64,000 nucleotides of DNA from Christensenellaceae bacterium Phil7 (GTDB lineage Bacteria; Bacillota; Clostridia; Christensenellales; CAG-138): the NCBI GenBank assembly GCA_001940845.1, contig MSGV01000035.1, forward strand, positions 1-64,000, read 5' to 3'. Below the pieces are notes generated by a model, which was not told the DNA's origin, did not search any database, and worked only from the letters and a program-made list of their open reading frames with translations. Shown one piece after another: positions 49,890-58,637 of this stretch. Each line of letters begins with the position of its first letter. The first letter of the stretch is position 1. The position numbers were made by a program, and so were the translations under genes.

Positions 49890-50222
49890 CTAATGGCCCA
49901 CTTCAAGGACGGCGGTAGGAAAACTCTTGCAGTTTTCCGCTACCCTTCGCAGGAAGTCACGGGTCTGCTCCACGGTTCCCCAGCCGTTGCGGGCTTGCAT
50001 GGGGCGGTATTTCTCCGGGTCATTCGTGAGCAGGGACGCGCCCTGCATAAGCACCGGGTACATATCGGCGCAACGCTTGCCGTCCCACTGAGAGGGGTAG
50101 GAGCCGCACACCTCTTTAATCATGTCGGCGGTGTTGCAGGTGAAGTTGATCCAGTCCTCACCAACGTATGCCCATTGATCCGCGCCTTCCAGCTTTGCTT
50201 TGAATGAAACATCATAGCTCAT
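49890..50222 (-). CDS. Hypothetical phage protein (110 aa)
   Basis: Starts MSYDVSFKAKLEGADQWAYV at 50222. Contains NFTCNTADMIKEVCGSYPSQ. Mixed alpha/beta; appears as a conserved hypothetical in phage early blocks. The frame is open 18 codons upstream but without an SD and overlapping the neighbour. Confidence 0.65.
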   Translation of the reverse strand: MSYDVSFKAKLEGADQWAYVGEDWINFTCNTADMIKEVCGSYPSQWDGKRCADMYPVLMQGASLLTNDPEKYRPMQARNGWGTVEQTRDFLRRVAENCKSFPTAVLEVGH

Positions 50223-50229
50223 CGTGTAA

Positions 50230-50565
50230 CTACCCTCTTTTTCTCTCGTTATTCCAAGCCTCCACGTCAACGCCAATTTCCTTCAGCTTGCGGTCAGCGA
50301 TCCATGCGCCGTCGCTTTCTGGCAGCTCATAATAATCAAGCAGCCGTTGGTGATCCTCATTGAAGGCCTCATAGAAACGCCGCAAGCGCTTTTTCCCGAA
50401 GCCCAAATGGACATGAAGGGCATATAAAATCATGGCGTCAACGTTGTTTCGATACTGCCGGTCTGCCTCCGCAATCTGCCGGTTGATTTCCATATTCATT
50501 GCCTTGCGTTCTTTAGCGGTCAGGTCCATACCATAGACCTTGCCGCCGCACTGTTTAACCCTCAC
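50230..50565 (-). CDS. Hypothetical phage protein (111 aa)
   Basis: GTG start at 50565 with GGAG 7 bases upstream. MDLTAKERKAMNMEINRQIA, then a helical body with HVHLGFGKKRLRRFYEAFNE and a basic end. The pattern of a long helix and RRFYEAF resembles short DNA-associated phage proteins. It overlaps the next upstream gene by 11 bases. Confidence 0.6.
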   Translation of the reverse strand: MRVKQCGGKVYGMDLTAKERKAMNMEINRQIAEADRQYRNNVDAMILYALHVHLGFGKKRLRRFYEAFNEDHQRLLDYYELPESDGAWIADRKLKEIGVDVEAWNNERKRG

Positions 50566-50863
50566 GGCGTTTCTCCTTTCTCAGCTTTTCCGCTGTCTTT
50601 CTATACTTTTGCGGCAATGGAAAAATCGTTATTAACGTTTCATCGTGGAAGATATAAACGTTGCCGCAGTAAATCCGCACATTATTTGCGGTCTGCTGCT
50701 TCCAATACAAAGCGGATATGTACCGGTGCAGACCGCCGCTTGTTTCACTGTGCCTGATACCTTCCTGAAGCGCCTTTTCGGCGTTTCGCTCTGCGGTGCG
50801 CTTAGGTATTCCAAGCCGTTCTTTCGTTCTCCGTGCCGCATGATTTGTCACGCGGGCTGTCAT
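50555..50863 (-). CDS. Basic phage protein (102 aa)
   Basis: Start ATG 50863 (AAAGGAGG with 8-base spacing); the upstream GTG is inside the SD. MTARVTNHAARRTKERLGIP then a strand pair (VRIYCGNVYIFHDETLITIF) and a Lys/Arg tail. The arrangement resembles toxin-like DUF4258 or RelE-like folds, but no catalytic residues are certain. Confidence 0.6.
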   Translation of the reverse strand: MTARVTNHAARRTKERLGIPKRTAERNAEKALQEGIRHSETSGGLHRYISALYWKQQTANNVRIYCGNVYIFHDETLITIFPLPQKYRKTAEKLRKEKRREG

Positions 50864-50886
50864 GTAAAGCACCTCCTTTGTGCGAA

Positions 50887-51189
50887 TTAAGCCTCTTTCA
50901 GTTCGCCGTAAAGTTTCGCATAAACATCATAGTTGCTTCTCAAAAGCAGCTCTTTAGCTTCATTTTCAGTGATTGCTTGTCCTACAAGTTGGTCGCAATC
51001 ATTTGTATGGACGAGTAAATAATTGCCTTTTGGGGATCGGTACAGATCGCGCATATACCGTCTTCCCATTTCCTCACCAAACATTTGCTTTAAAAAGTAT
51101 CCTTCAAATTTGTACCATTTTTCCACTACACTTATAAATTCCATTTTATCAGTGTCATATACTTTGTTTTGGATAATAAATCTCGCCAT
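50887..51189 (-). CDS. Hypothetical phage protein (100 aa)
   Basis: MARFIIQNKVYDTDKMEFIS opening, aromatic-rich middle (EKWYKFEGYFLKQMFGEEMG), C-terminal helix (NEAKELLLRSNYDVYAKLYG). The opening and overall plan are common in prophage early genes. Function unknown. SD AGGAGG. Confidence 0.65.
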   Translation of the reverse strand: MARFIIQNKVYDTDKMEFISVVEKWYKFEGYFLKQMFGEEMGRRYMRDLYRSPKGNYLLVHTNDCDQLVGQAITENEAKELLLRSNYDVYAKLYGELKEA

Positions 51190-51223
51190 GATTTCCTCCT
51201 AATTGATCCACTTAATCACCGTG

Positions 51224-51550
51224 TCACTCATCCTTCTGCTCCGGCAACTCTGGTAGTGGCATCCAGTGAGTTACAACGTCATTGATATAGAGACAACTAT
51301 AATCGTCACAATTTTTAATAGTCTCGTACCAGCCCTCTAATAGGTAATAGTCGTCTGTTTCTTCAAAGTATTCTATTCCGAAATCCGTATAAGGGGGAGG
51401 GTAAACGCTGTACCTTTTGGCGTAAAAGCCGATGCAAATATACCTGTAATTCCCGTATGCTTTTCCTGCGTCACACGCAAGTAAAACATATTGCTCACTT
51501 TTTGGTAGCTTGTCTGTAATATTTATCCAGTCTTTTTTCTCCAAGAGCAT
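51224..51550 (-). CDS. DUF551-like phage protein
   Basis: 108 residues. KDWINITDKLPKSEQYVLLA at the start and VVTHWMPLPELPE at the end are the two hallmark ends of DUF551 proteins, common in phages. Role unknown. The ATG is only 3 bases after the SD, so the TTG two codons later may be used. Confidence 0.72.
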   Translation of the reverse strand: MLLEKKDWINITDKLPKSEQYVLLACDAGKAYGNYRYICIGFYAKRYSVYPPPYTDFGIEYFEETDDYYLLEGWYETIKNCDDYSCLYINDVVTHWMPLPELPEQKDE

Positions 51551-51574
51551 CAGCCTCCTAATCTTTTTGCATTA

Positions 51575-51691
51575 TTACCTCCACCAATCCTTGATTTCTC
51601 CGTTTAATATTGCTTCTGCCAAACTAGCCAGTGTGGCTAATACGGTGCTGATTGCTACTGCAAAAATAAGTGCTATTAATCCTAGTTCCAT
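51575..51691 (-). CDS. Small membrane peptide (38 aa)
   Basis: MELGLIALIFAVAISTVLAT, LASLAEAILNGEIKDWWR. One membrane helix with an aromatic-basic end; strong SD (GAGGAGG, 7-base spacing). Too short for most gene finders. Function unknown. Confidence 0.6.
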   Translation of the reverse strand: MELGLIALIFAVAISTVLATLASLAEAILNGEIKDWWR

Positions 51692-51703
51692 ACTTATACC
51701 TCC

Positions 51704-51802
51704 TCAAAACCACTTTGAAATTATTGCCGACATTAAATGGCCGGTTAATACAAGTAGCACCGATGATAATGTTGCTATTGCGAGAAAAATAAAAACTTTC
51801 AT
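51704..51802 (-). CDS. Small membrane peptide (32 aa)
   Basis: MKVFIFLAIATLSSVLLVLT, GHLMSAIISKWF. One membrane helix; SD GAAGGAGG. Paired with the 38-residue membrane peptide 12 bases downstream. Confidence 0.6.
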   Translation of the reverse strand: MKVFIFLAIATLSSVLLVLTGHLMSAIISKWF

Positions 51803-51855
51803 GTGTGTTCCTCCTTCATTCTTTAGAATCATTTTTTAGAATAGCTTTCATGCTG

Positions 51856-52485
51856 TTAACCCTCCGGTTCAATGTCGTCAAAGCAAACAGGTATCAACCT
51901 CTGAAGCTCCGTCAAAAGCTGTGTAGCCACCTCCCGCATCTGCGGGTGTGCTGCCTTAGAGGTGCGCAGCTTCAGAAAGTGCCGCCACTCCCGAATGTTG
52001 GCCGTCATAACCACTTCGGTTTTCAGGCTGTTGGGCAGTACGGCGCGGGCCTCCTGCGGGGACAGTCCCCAATTCAAAAGGTTGAAGTATGCCTCTTCAG
52101 CGCGTTTGCAGGCCGCTTCCCATTCACCGTAGGCGTATGTACCTTCATTTAGGTATAAAGGCTTAATTACGGTGATCTGGCTGTCAAAGCCACCCCGGCT
52201 GTAATTGCAGTACCGGGTGCTTTCCTGACAGTAGGAAGCCATACGATGCCGGACGATCTCATGGGAAACGCCACGGTCACAGGTAAATTTCACAGTGAAG
52301 GAACAGTGTTCCAATACCGCTTCATGCCCGCGCTTGATGATACCGGCGACAAAGCCGGGAGCGCTGTTTTCGGTAATTTTATCCTCAGATTTGTAGCAGA
52401 CACGTCCGCACTCTTCAAGGCGCTTCAGGATCACGCTGCCGTTAATCGGAGTGATAAAATCAATGCGGGGTTTGATAATATCCAT
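51856..52485 (-). CDS. thyX: Flavin-dependent thymidylate synthase
   Basis: 209 residues. The ThyX signature RHRMASYCQESTRYCNYS contains the RHR and the active-site Ser/Glu positions, preceded by LEHCSFTVKFTCDRGVSHEI. It makes dTMP from dUMP with FAD and methylene-tetrahydrofolate, supplying DNA precursors for phage replication. Confidence 0.93.
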   Translation of the reverse strand: MDIIKPRIDFITPINGSVILKRLEECGRVCYKSEDKITENSAPGFVAGIIKRGHEAVLEHCSFTVKFTCDRGVSHEIVRHRMASYCQESTRYCNYSRGGFDSQITVIKPLYLNEGTYAYGEWEAACKRAEEAYFNLLNWGLSPQEARAVLPNSLKTEVVMTANIREWRHFLKLRTSKAAHPQMREVATQLLTELQRLIPVCFDDIEPEG

Positions 52486-52490
52486 CGTTG

Positions 52491-52703
52491 TTATCTCTTA
52501 CTCGGCGTATTTTCCTTGCACTTGACGATGTAATCCAAAACATATGCAATTATCGATGCATAGCCAACATACAGGAAGAGCCAGTACCGCGAATGGAATA
52601 CAGCGAGAACCACTGGTATCGCAAGTGTGCCAACGGTGACGACAGCGATAAACAAAACAGCTGCTATAGCGACTGCAAGTGTCAATAATTTTTCAAGATT
52701 CAT
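52491..52703 (-). CDS. Small membrane protein (70 aa)
   Basis: Two or three hydrophobic segments (LLTLAVAIAAVLFIAVVTVG; VVLAVFHSRYWLFLYVGYAS) and a basic tail. SD AAGGAGG. Sits between thyX and the polymerase. Function unknown. Confidence 0.65.
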   Translation of the reverse strand: MNLEKLLTLAVAIAAVLFIAVVTVGTLAIPVVLAVFHSRYWLFLYVGYASIIAYVLDYIVKCKENTPSKR

Positions 52704-52717
52704 AAATGGTTGCCTCC

Positions 52718-54733
52718 TTAATCTTTCTTAAAATATTGTCCTACCCAGCCGTCAGCGTCCAGCGGCAGGCCGGATGCCCACGGGATAGGGATTGTCATAA
52801 GACTTACTACTTTGTTCAGCATTTCATCTGCTGTGCCAAACGGCGCAACGTCAATTACTACCTCGTCGTGTACATGGAACACAACCGGCAAACCAGCCGC
52901 TTCAAGGTTCTCAATCGCATAAGCCAAGCAGTCACGGGCGATAGCCTGAACGCAATTCTCAACCAGCTTGCCGCCGTAGGTTTCCACACGCTGCCACTTC
53001 TTTGTCGTCTGATCCATGCCCATATAGGACAGGGACGTGCCGCCCCAGCGGTTTTCACCGGTTGCCGGGTCAATGTAATAGAGCTTGCGGCCAGACGGAA
53101 GGGTGATTGTCAGACAGGTTGTACCGCGTATGCAATCGCACTCACGGGCAAATACGCAGTTTCGGACGCGGACAGCACCGCCGTTTGTGATAACCTGAGC
53201 CGCCGCGCCGTCGAAGGCGTACCACAGCTCACGGATTTTCGGGTTGGTGTCACGCCAGCGGTTGACGATCTCTTGTACCTCTTCGTCAGGAAGGTCTGCA
53301 AGCAAACCGCCAACGTCCATTGTCCGCATGGCTCCAACGCCGCCCTGATAGCCAAGAGCCAGCTCAGCAACTTTGCCGCGCTGCCGAAGCTCATACTCCG
53401 GGTTGCCCTTTTTAATGCGTTCCAGCGGGACGCCGAACATCTGAGAGGCAGAGGCCTCATAGATTTTTCCGTGGGTGCGGAAAACCTCAAGCCGCCATTC
53501 CTGATCTGCCAGCCACGATATAACGCGGGCTTCGATTGCGGAAAAGTCGGCGTCAATAAGTACGTTGCCGGGAGCAGCGATAAATGCGGTACGGATGAGC
53601 TGAGATAGGGTGTCATTGGGTGAGCCGTATATAACCTTCAGAGCATCCAGCTTGCGGCCTTTTACCAATTCACGAGCCAGCTCCAACGGCTCCGTGTAGG
53701 TTCTCGGCAAATTCTGTACCTGCACCAGTCGGCCAGCCCAGCGCCCAGTTCGGTTTGCACCGTAAAACTGAAGCAGGCCACGGACGCGCCCATCTTCACA
53801 AACCGCCTCTTCAATGGCGTCATACTTTTTCGTGCTGGTCTTGCCCAGCTCTTGACGAATTTCAAGCATCCTCTGAACGGCGTCGCTGTTGTCCTCACGG
53901 CTCAGCATCTCATTTACTGTTTCCTTGCGCAGGTTCGATACGTCAGAGCCGGTTTCATCAGCAAGCCACCCGGCAAGCTGCTTGACGCTGTTCGGGTTAT
54001 ACAAACCGGAGATTTGAACGGCCTCGTTGGTAAGCTCCGTGCGTACCGTTTCGCCAACCTCCAAAGCTCCCATGACAAAATCCATGTCAACGGCAACGCC
54101 CCGGTCATTGATAAGCAGATCGGTTTCCCACTGACGTTGTACTTCATCCGGCACCGGGAAGGTGGATAGGTAGCGTTCAATCTCCATTTCGGCTTCAACG
54201 TCCTGAACGTTGTACTCTTTGAAGAGCGCCCATTTGTCAGGATCATGGTGCGGGTAGTTTCGGTTTCGGCCACCGTTGGCCTTTGTGGGCTTGCAGGGTA
54301 CGCAGAAATAGCGGATAAGCGCCTTGCCGGTGTTCAGCTTTTGCTTGTCCTCCGGTATGCCCAGCACCCGCCCTGTGGCCTCCAAGCCAGCCGTATAGCC
54401 GCAATACAGACCGTGCAGCATTGTGTCCCTCCATTGGGACGGCGGCAGCTTTTGCCCCATGTAACGGCTCAGGCAGCCCCATTCAAATGCCGCGTTGTAT
54501 GCGTGTTTCAGGTATGCCGAATCCGTCAGCGCAGACAGGATTTCAGGGGGAATTTCTTCACCCTGCGCCATGTCGATGCACACGGACGGCGCGCCGTCAA
54601 GGCTGTACCCGAAAAGCAAAATCTCAAAATCGGGGCTTCTGATATAAGCCTGCGCACCTGCTTTTTTGATATCGACGCTTGAAAAGGTTTCCAGATCCAC
54701 GCTCAAGTTGTGCATTGTTAAATTAGTTGACAT
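52718..54733 (-). CDS. Phage family-A DNA polymerase
   Basis: 671 residues. The exonuclease domain has the first acidic motif in SVDLETFSSVD (residues 11-21). Polymerase motifs: A in DADFSAIEARV, B in RQRGKVAELALGYQGG, C in FHVHDEVVIDV. It has proofreading residues, unlike the host PolA. Replicates the prophage genome. It overlaps the HNH gene by 16 bases. Confidence 0.93.
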   Translation of the reverse strand: MSTNLTMHNLSVDLETFSSVDIKKAGAQAYIRSPDFEILLFGYSLDGAPSVCIDMAQGEEIPPEILSALTDSAYLKHAYNAAFEWGCLSRYMGQKLPPSQWRDTMLHGLYCGYTAGLEATGRVLGIPEDKQKLNTGKALIRYFCVPCKPTKANGGRNRNYPHHDPDKWALFKEYNVQDVEAEMEIERYLSTFPVPDEVQRQWETDLLINDRGVAVDMDFVMGALEVGETVRTELTNEAVQISGLYNPNSVKQLAGWLADETGSDVSNLRKETVNEMLSREDNSDAVQRMLEIRQELGKTSTKKYDAIEEAVCEDGRVRGLLQFYGANRTGRWAGRLVQVQNLPRTYTEPLELARELVKGRKLDALKVIYGSPNDTLSQLIRTAFIAAPGNVLIDADFSAIEARVISWLADQEWRLEVFRTHGKIYEASASQMFGVPLERIKKGNPEYELRQRGKVAELALGYQGGVGAMRTMDVGGLLADLPDEEVQEIVNRWRDTNPKIRELWYAFDGAAAQVITNGGAVRVRNCVFARECDCIRGTTCLTITLPSGRKLYYIDPATGENRWGGTSLSYMGMDQTTKKWQRVETYGGKLVENCVQAIARDCLAYAIENLEAAGLPVVFHVHDEVVIDVAPFGTADEMLNKVVSLMTIPIPWASGLPLDADGWVGQYFKKD

Positions 54734-55236
54734 GATTTGTAACCTCCGAGCTTGATCTTAGAAACGGTGGAGGGACTAACTTTGAATTGACGGGCCACCT
54801 CAGAGCCAACAGCGCCTTGGTCCATAAGCTCCCGTATTTCTCTGATTTCCTCCAAGCTCAACTTGCGCCAGCGCCCACCGACACGGTAAACGTCAAGAAT
54901 ATTAGCGGTGCGGTTGTCGTAGCGTAGGTTTTCAATGCAGTTGTTTTGAGGGTTTCCGTCATTGTGACATACATCTTTCCCTGCAGGACGTGGGCCAAGG
55001 AAAGTCAGTGCAACGGCGGCATGAACAGGCATAGAGCCGTATTCACGACCAAGCACAACGGTTAAGTGCCCTGTGCCCTGTTTTCCAGGGCGAAGAATGC
55101 GACCTTTAACCATGCGTACAGCTTCTACACCATGCGAGGTTACTCTAACAGGCCGATCTACGCTTCTTATTCTCCCGTATGTACTGGCCTGATATCGTCC
55201 TTCAAATCCGGGAATATCTTTCCAAATTTCGTTCAT
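54718..55236 (-). CDS. Free-standing HNH homing endonuclease (NUMOD4)
   Basis: 172 residues. N-terminal NUMOD4 motif EIWKDIPGFEGRYQASTYGR, then HNH elements DVCHNDGNPQNNCIENLRYD, and a C-terminal HTH (GSEVARQFKVSPSTVSKIKL). Such genes insert beside conserved phage genes, here right before the DNA polymerase, and spread by cutting alleles that lack them. Confidence 0.88.
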   Translation of the reverse strand: MNEIWKDIPGFEGRYQASTYGRIRSVDRPVRVTSHGVEAVRMVKGRILRPGKQGTGHLTVVLGREYGSMPVHAAVALTFLGPRPAGKDVCHNDGNPQNNCIENLRYDNRTANILDVYRVGGRWRKLSLEEIREIRELMDQGAVGSEVARQFKVSPSTVSKIKLGGYKSCQLI

Positions 55237-55306
55237 AGATTGCCTCCTTTGCTTCTATGAGGGAGGGCGGTCACTGTGTAGCCGCCCTCCCGTAACACCG
55301 CAGGGC

Positions 55307-55903
55307 TTACATGGGCAGGCCGGTCAGCGGATTGATCTTAGGGGCAGCAACGGAATTGCCAACACCGGCGAATTCAGATGCGGTAACAACGGCACCGCTC
55401 AGGGGTTCGCCGTCGCGGGTTTTCATCACACCGCGCAGGCCACAGCCGACGCCGCGCTTACCGGCGCTATTGTAGGGGTAGAAATTGATACTCACGCGGG
55501 CATACATACCGCTGTAAATGTCAGTGGGTGCCAGCTTACAATTTACATTGTCGATGCCGCACACGTAGGGCGGGTTCTTGCTGGAAGCAGTCACCACCCA
55601 ACAGCCCTTGCACTCAGGGCCAAAGGCTTCGCCGTTGGGGCGAACGCCGTCACCGTCATGCACAACGGATTCCAGACGGGCGGGCCTTGCGCCGTTCCAC
55701 TTGCTGTTCACGCCCTCATCGGCGGCGGCGGCCATTGCGGCGTCCAGCTCCGTCTTTGCGCCGGTGGACTTCGGAATGAGAAGGGTTACGCTGTACTTCG
55801 GCTCAGCGTTGGGGTTGTTCGCCGGTGCCTTCGGGGTGACAAGGTTCGCATAGGACAGGCGACATTCGGGGGTGAGAACTCTCTTAGCGTCATTCTGATA
55901 CAT
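55307..55903 (-). CDS. DUF2815 single-stranded DNA-binding-like protein
   Basis: 198 residues. LTPECRLSYANLVTPKAP and YSVTLLIPKSTGAKTELDAA match DUF2815, which accompanies DUF2800 and family-A polymerases in Firmicutes phages and is thought to have an OB fold. Likely the phage's ssDNA-binding protein. Confidence 0.85.
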   Translation of the reverse strand: MYQNDAKRVLTPECRLSYANLVTPKAPANNPNAEPKYSVTLLIPKSTGAKTELDAAMAAAADEGVNSKWNGARPARLESVVHDGDGVRPNGEAFGPECKGCWVVTASSKNPPYVCGIDNVNCKLAPTDIYSGMYARVSINFYPYNSAGKRGVGCGLRGVMKTRDGEPLSGAVVTASEFAGVGNSVAAPKINPLTGLPM

Positions 55904-55932
55904 AATTCATTAACTCCTTTTATTCATTGATT

Positions 55933-56265
55933 TCATAGGTTCTTATACAAGTCGTCGTAACCGGACTGCGCTGCTTCCTTCAGTGCTTTGCGGTTAAGGC
56001 GTGGAGCGTCCAGCAAACGGAGGATTTCAGCAAACGCGTCCATTGCTTCATGGCACATAGCAGAATACCCGTCTGCGCTTCGCTCTTGTTCATCGGTGCA
56101 AGTGGCCTGCAAGTCAAGGTCGTCTTTCAGGTCCTCCACATACTCCGTGAAGCACCGTGCGGCATCGTCACCGAGCCGCTCACGAAGTAGGCGCTCAAGG
56201 AAAATCTCTTTGTCGGTGAGTATGACTTCCATGCTGCCGTCAAGCAGATATACGGTTTCAGCCAT
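55933..56265 (-). CDS. Hypothetical replication-region protein (110 aa)
   Basis: Start ATG 56265 overlaps the DUF2800 stop by 8 bases (ATGGCTGA). MAETVYLLDGSMEVILTDKE then an acidic helical body. Conserved between DUF2800 and DUF2815 genes in related phages as a hypothetical. Function unknown. Confidence 0.65.
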   Translation of the reverse strand: MAETVYLLDGSMEVILTDKEIFLERLLRERLGDDAARCFTEYVEDLKDDLDLQATCTDEQERSADGYSAMCHEAMDAFAEILRLLDAPRLNRKALKEAAQSGYDDLYKNL

Positions 56266-57469
56266 TGCCAACACCTTCAAACTCTGCTGCTCCGGGGTTA
56301 AACGCTTCGCGCTTGTCGGATGCCGGTGCAAGTGTAGGTTTTCCCTTCGGTTTCGTAACGAAGGTGGAAAGCAACTCAGCAAATGTCTTTTTGCCCAGCA
56401 TCTTTTCCATCTCCGTCAGGGTTTTAGGCTTGCGGTCATAAATCATGGCTTCTGCATAGCCCGCATCAAGCAGCGTTTTTACTGCGCCGTCAAGATCGGA
56501 GAACGCGCGATTGCTGCGGCCCTCAACCAGCTTAAAGCCGGGAATTTCGTCACCGGAAAGCAATGCGCCGGTAGCATATTCCTGAAGGTCTTTGTACCAT
56601 GCAGCAAGGCCTTCTGCCTTAATCAGCAGGTCGGCAACCTCAGCGTTTGACAGGATCGGCGGCAAGTCGGCTCCAAGTCCGTCTGCCTCCGTCATACGGC
56701 CCTCAATGTCAGCTCCCATAAATTCAGAGAATCCGGCGTAATAGGCAGCTCTGGCACGGCACAGGTCTTTGCCTTTACAGAATCGGCAGTGATCGCCGGG
56801 GCAGAAGGTGCCGGGACCGTCGTAGGCCTCTTTTGCTGTCGGCTTGATACTCTCGCCCCATGCAAGCAATTCTTCAACGCTCATTGCGTCCTCGCTTGCC
56901 GTATCGGATAGGCGCGGCTGGCAGATACCCATTGATACTCGCTTGATCGTATCGCCGTAAATAGGCTTGTAGAGCCTCAGAGCGCCCAGCGCATACAAGC
57001 GCATTTGGGGATTGCTCTCAGCAGATACGGGAACGCCTTTCCCGTGCTTGTAGTCCGTGATGTGCAGCGTGTCACCGCCAACCATGATGCAGTCGCAGGT
57101 ACCAAAGCCGTCAGGTATGTAATCCGTGAGGTCAACTCTGACTTCCATAGCCACGTGCGGCGCTTTGGTGTAGCTCATTGCCTTTTCCGTCAGGTATTCG
57201 ACATAGGCGGTTGCCGTTGCAATCATTTCTTCCTGATACAAGGGCTGTTCCTTGAGCTTCTTCAGCTCTGCGTTGTACTTACGGGCAGACATGGCCGTGA
57301 ATTTCTTTCGGGCGAACAACTCACAAATGCTGTGAGCCAAAGTACCTTCCTCAGCGTAGGTGCTGGTGCCGTCAGGAAAATTCTCTTCAAAGTGTGGTGC
57401 GGCGGTACAAGCAAGCCACCTGTGAGCGCTGGACGCGCTCAGGAGAGCGTGTGCGTTAGGGGTAGGCAT
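56258..57469 (-). CDS. DUF2800 Cas4-like nuclease
   Basis: 403 residues from the ATG at 57469 (GGAGG with 8-base spacing). LSASSAHRWLACTAAPHFEE and YAEEGTLAHSICELFARKKF open the domain. A RecB/Cas4-like nuclease core follows (CDCIMVGGDTLHITDYKHGK, with D-x-K), and cysteines in CPGDHCRFCKGKDLCRARAA probably hold an iron-sulfur cluster. Acts in phage recombination or replication. Confidence 0.87.
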   Translation of the reverse strand: MPTPNAHALLSASSAHRWLACTAAPHFEENFPDGTSTYAEEGTLAHSICELFARKKFTAMSARKYNAELKKLKEQPLYQEEMIATATAYVEYLTEKAMSYTKAPHVAMEVRVDLTDYIPDGFGTCDCIMVGGDTLHITDYKHGKGVPVSAESNPQMRLYALGALRLYKPIYGDTIKRVSMGICQPRLSDTASEDAMSVEELLAWGESIKPTAKEAYDGPGTFCPGDHCRFCKGKDLCRARAAYYAGFSEFMGADIEGRMTEADGLGADLPPILSNAEVADLLIKAEGLAAWYKDLQEYATGALLSGDEIPGFKLVEGRSNRAFSDLDGAVKTLLDAGYAEAMIYDRKPKTLTEMEKMLGKKTFAELLSTFVTKPKGKPTLAPASDKREAFNPGAAEFEGVGNG

Positions 57470-57482
57470 ATTGTGTACCTCC

Positions 57483-57890
57483 TTATCCGAGCTGCGCACC
57501 GAGAGCCTTCAGGTCATTCACAAAAGCCGGGTATGCGCTGGTGTCGAGCTGTGTCACGGCCTGTACGCCGTATCTGCCGAGCAATTCAAGAAGCTGCGGC
57601 ATCTTGCCCTGATCGATGAGTGTTGCACCGGCACGGCTCAAATCGTCAAGGCTGTATGCCTTTTCAGAAGGGACAGGTGCAGAAGGGGCAGCCGCCGTTT
57701 CCTGTGCAGGTGCAGTGGTAGGGGCCGTGGTTGCAGTAGGAGCAGCGTTATTCTGTGCGGCGGTATCAGTAACCGGCGCGGCGCTGGTCTTGTCCACGGG
57801 TGCGTTGTGCTGAGCCTTGATAGCTTCAGCAAGATTGTTGATTGCCTCAGACAATCCGGGTATTTCTACCGTGATTTTGAATTCGTTCAT
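57483..57890 (-). CDS. Low-complexity replication-region protein (135 aa)
   Basis: Start ATG 57890 (AGGAGG upstream). MNEFKITVEIPGLSEAINNL, a central Ala/Thr/Pro linker (about residues 40-80) and a helical C-terminus (GATLIDQGKMPQLLELLGRY). This two-domain plan precedes DUF2800 in many related phages; a partner of the recombination genes is likely. Confidence 0.7.
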   Translation of the reverse strand: MNEFKITVEIPGLSEAINNLAEAIKAQHNAPVDKTSAAPVTDTAAQNNAAPTATTAPTTAPAQETAAAPSAPVPSEKAYSLDDLSRAGATLIDQGKMPQLLELLGRYGVQAVTQLDTSAYPAFVNDLKALGAQLG

Positions 57891-58065
57891 GGTATGCCTC
57901 CTATTACCATTCGTGTTGATAATCTGTTGCCGATTTTCAAATGCGGGAAACTGTTTGCCTTGAGTATTGGCGTGAATCGCAGCTCTGTCCATAAAGGCAC
58001 CAGCAACGACATGACCTTCAGGCTCAGTGAATTCAGCCCATGCAAACGTCCGTAGCTTATGGCGT

Positions 58066-58272
58066 CTAAATCAAAGGTGCTTTCTCCCGTTCTGATTCCC
58101 TTGCTGAATTACGATTGACATAGGCTTCGCCCTCTTCGCTGTGTAACCACGCTTCATACCGTTTTTGGTTCTCAGGGTCAGCGTAGTAGCGTTCTATCGC
58201 GGCAAGCAGTGTTCGGCTCAGAATATCAAGTTGTATTTTGGGTATCTGTTGACACTCAATGATTGTCGCCAT
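58066..58272 (-). CDS. Small early protein (68 aa)
   Basis: MATIIECQQIPKIQLDILSR, then a helix rich in Tyr/Glu and a charged end (ARESEREKAPLI). Second gene after the early promoter. No family recognised. The 175 bases after it hold only weak open frames. Confidence 0.65.
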   Translation of the reverse strand: MATIIECQQIPKIQLDILSRTLLAAIERYYADPENQKRYEAWLHSEEGEAYVNRNSARESEREKAPLI

Positions 58273-58285
58273 GTGCTTACCTTCC

Positions 58286-58498
58286 TTACTGAGTAACTAC
58301 GGGTTCGTTTGCCTTCCGCTGCTCAAGGCGTTCAAGTGCGCAGATGATGCGCTGGCGGGTCTGTTCATTGCCCTTTTTCTTGTGGAGTACAGCAGACAGA
58401 TAAGAACTGGAAATATCCGCCTCCTTTGCGAGCTCAAGACCGGCAATATTTGCCCCGTGCATACGTCCTACGACTTCAGAGGTCCAGTCCAGAATCAA
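58286..58498 (-). CDS. Cro-like XRE-family regulator
   Basis: About 70 residues from a TTG at 58498, chosen because AAAGGAGG lies 7 bases before it. Contains an HTH (GLELAKEADISSSYLSAVLH) and a basic helix (TRQRIICALERLEQRKA). First gene from the repressor-controlled leftward promoter, so the Cro position. Confidence 0.75.
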   Translation of the reverse strand: MILDWTSEVVGRMHGANIAGLELAKEADISSSYLSAVLHKKKGNEQTRQRIICALERLEQRKANEPVVTQ

Positions 58499-58516
58499 AA
58501 TTCCACCTCCTTTGTT

Positions 58517-58566
58517 CAAATATTTTGTCTAAAGTAGTTGAAATATTTGTACTCGTGTGCTATGAT
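58517..58566 (+). promoter_or_regulatory. Rightward (repressor-side) promoter with two operators
   Basis: Plus strand TTGAAA (58538-58543), 17-base spacer, TATGAT (58561-58566). Operator-like CAAATATTTT (58517-58526) and GAAATATTTG (58540-58549); the second overlaps the -35. The transcript runs through a short hairpin (about 58598-58620) toward the repressor gene. Confidence 0.65.
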
Positions 58567-58637
58567 ATAGATGTTGCTCAAATCACGCACCTAGACACTC
58601 TGGATTTTTCAGAGGGTGATCCTTTTTGCACCATGTT

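Noticed and set aside
57891..58065. Extra ORF between two early genes
   Set aside because: Open frames exist but have no SD, poor starts and unnatural composition.
58573..58628. Leader peptide (MLLKSRT) with an attenuator hairpin before the repressor gene
   Set aside because: The peptide has no SD and the hairpin has mismatches; too weak to claim as attenuation.
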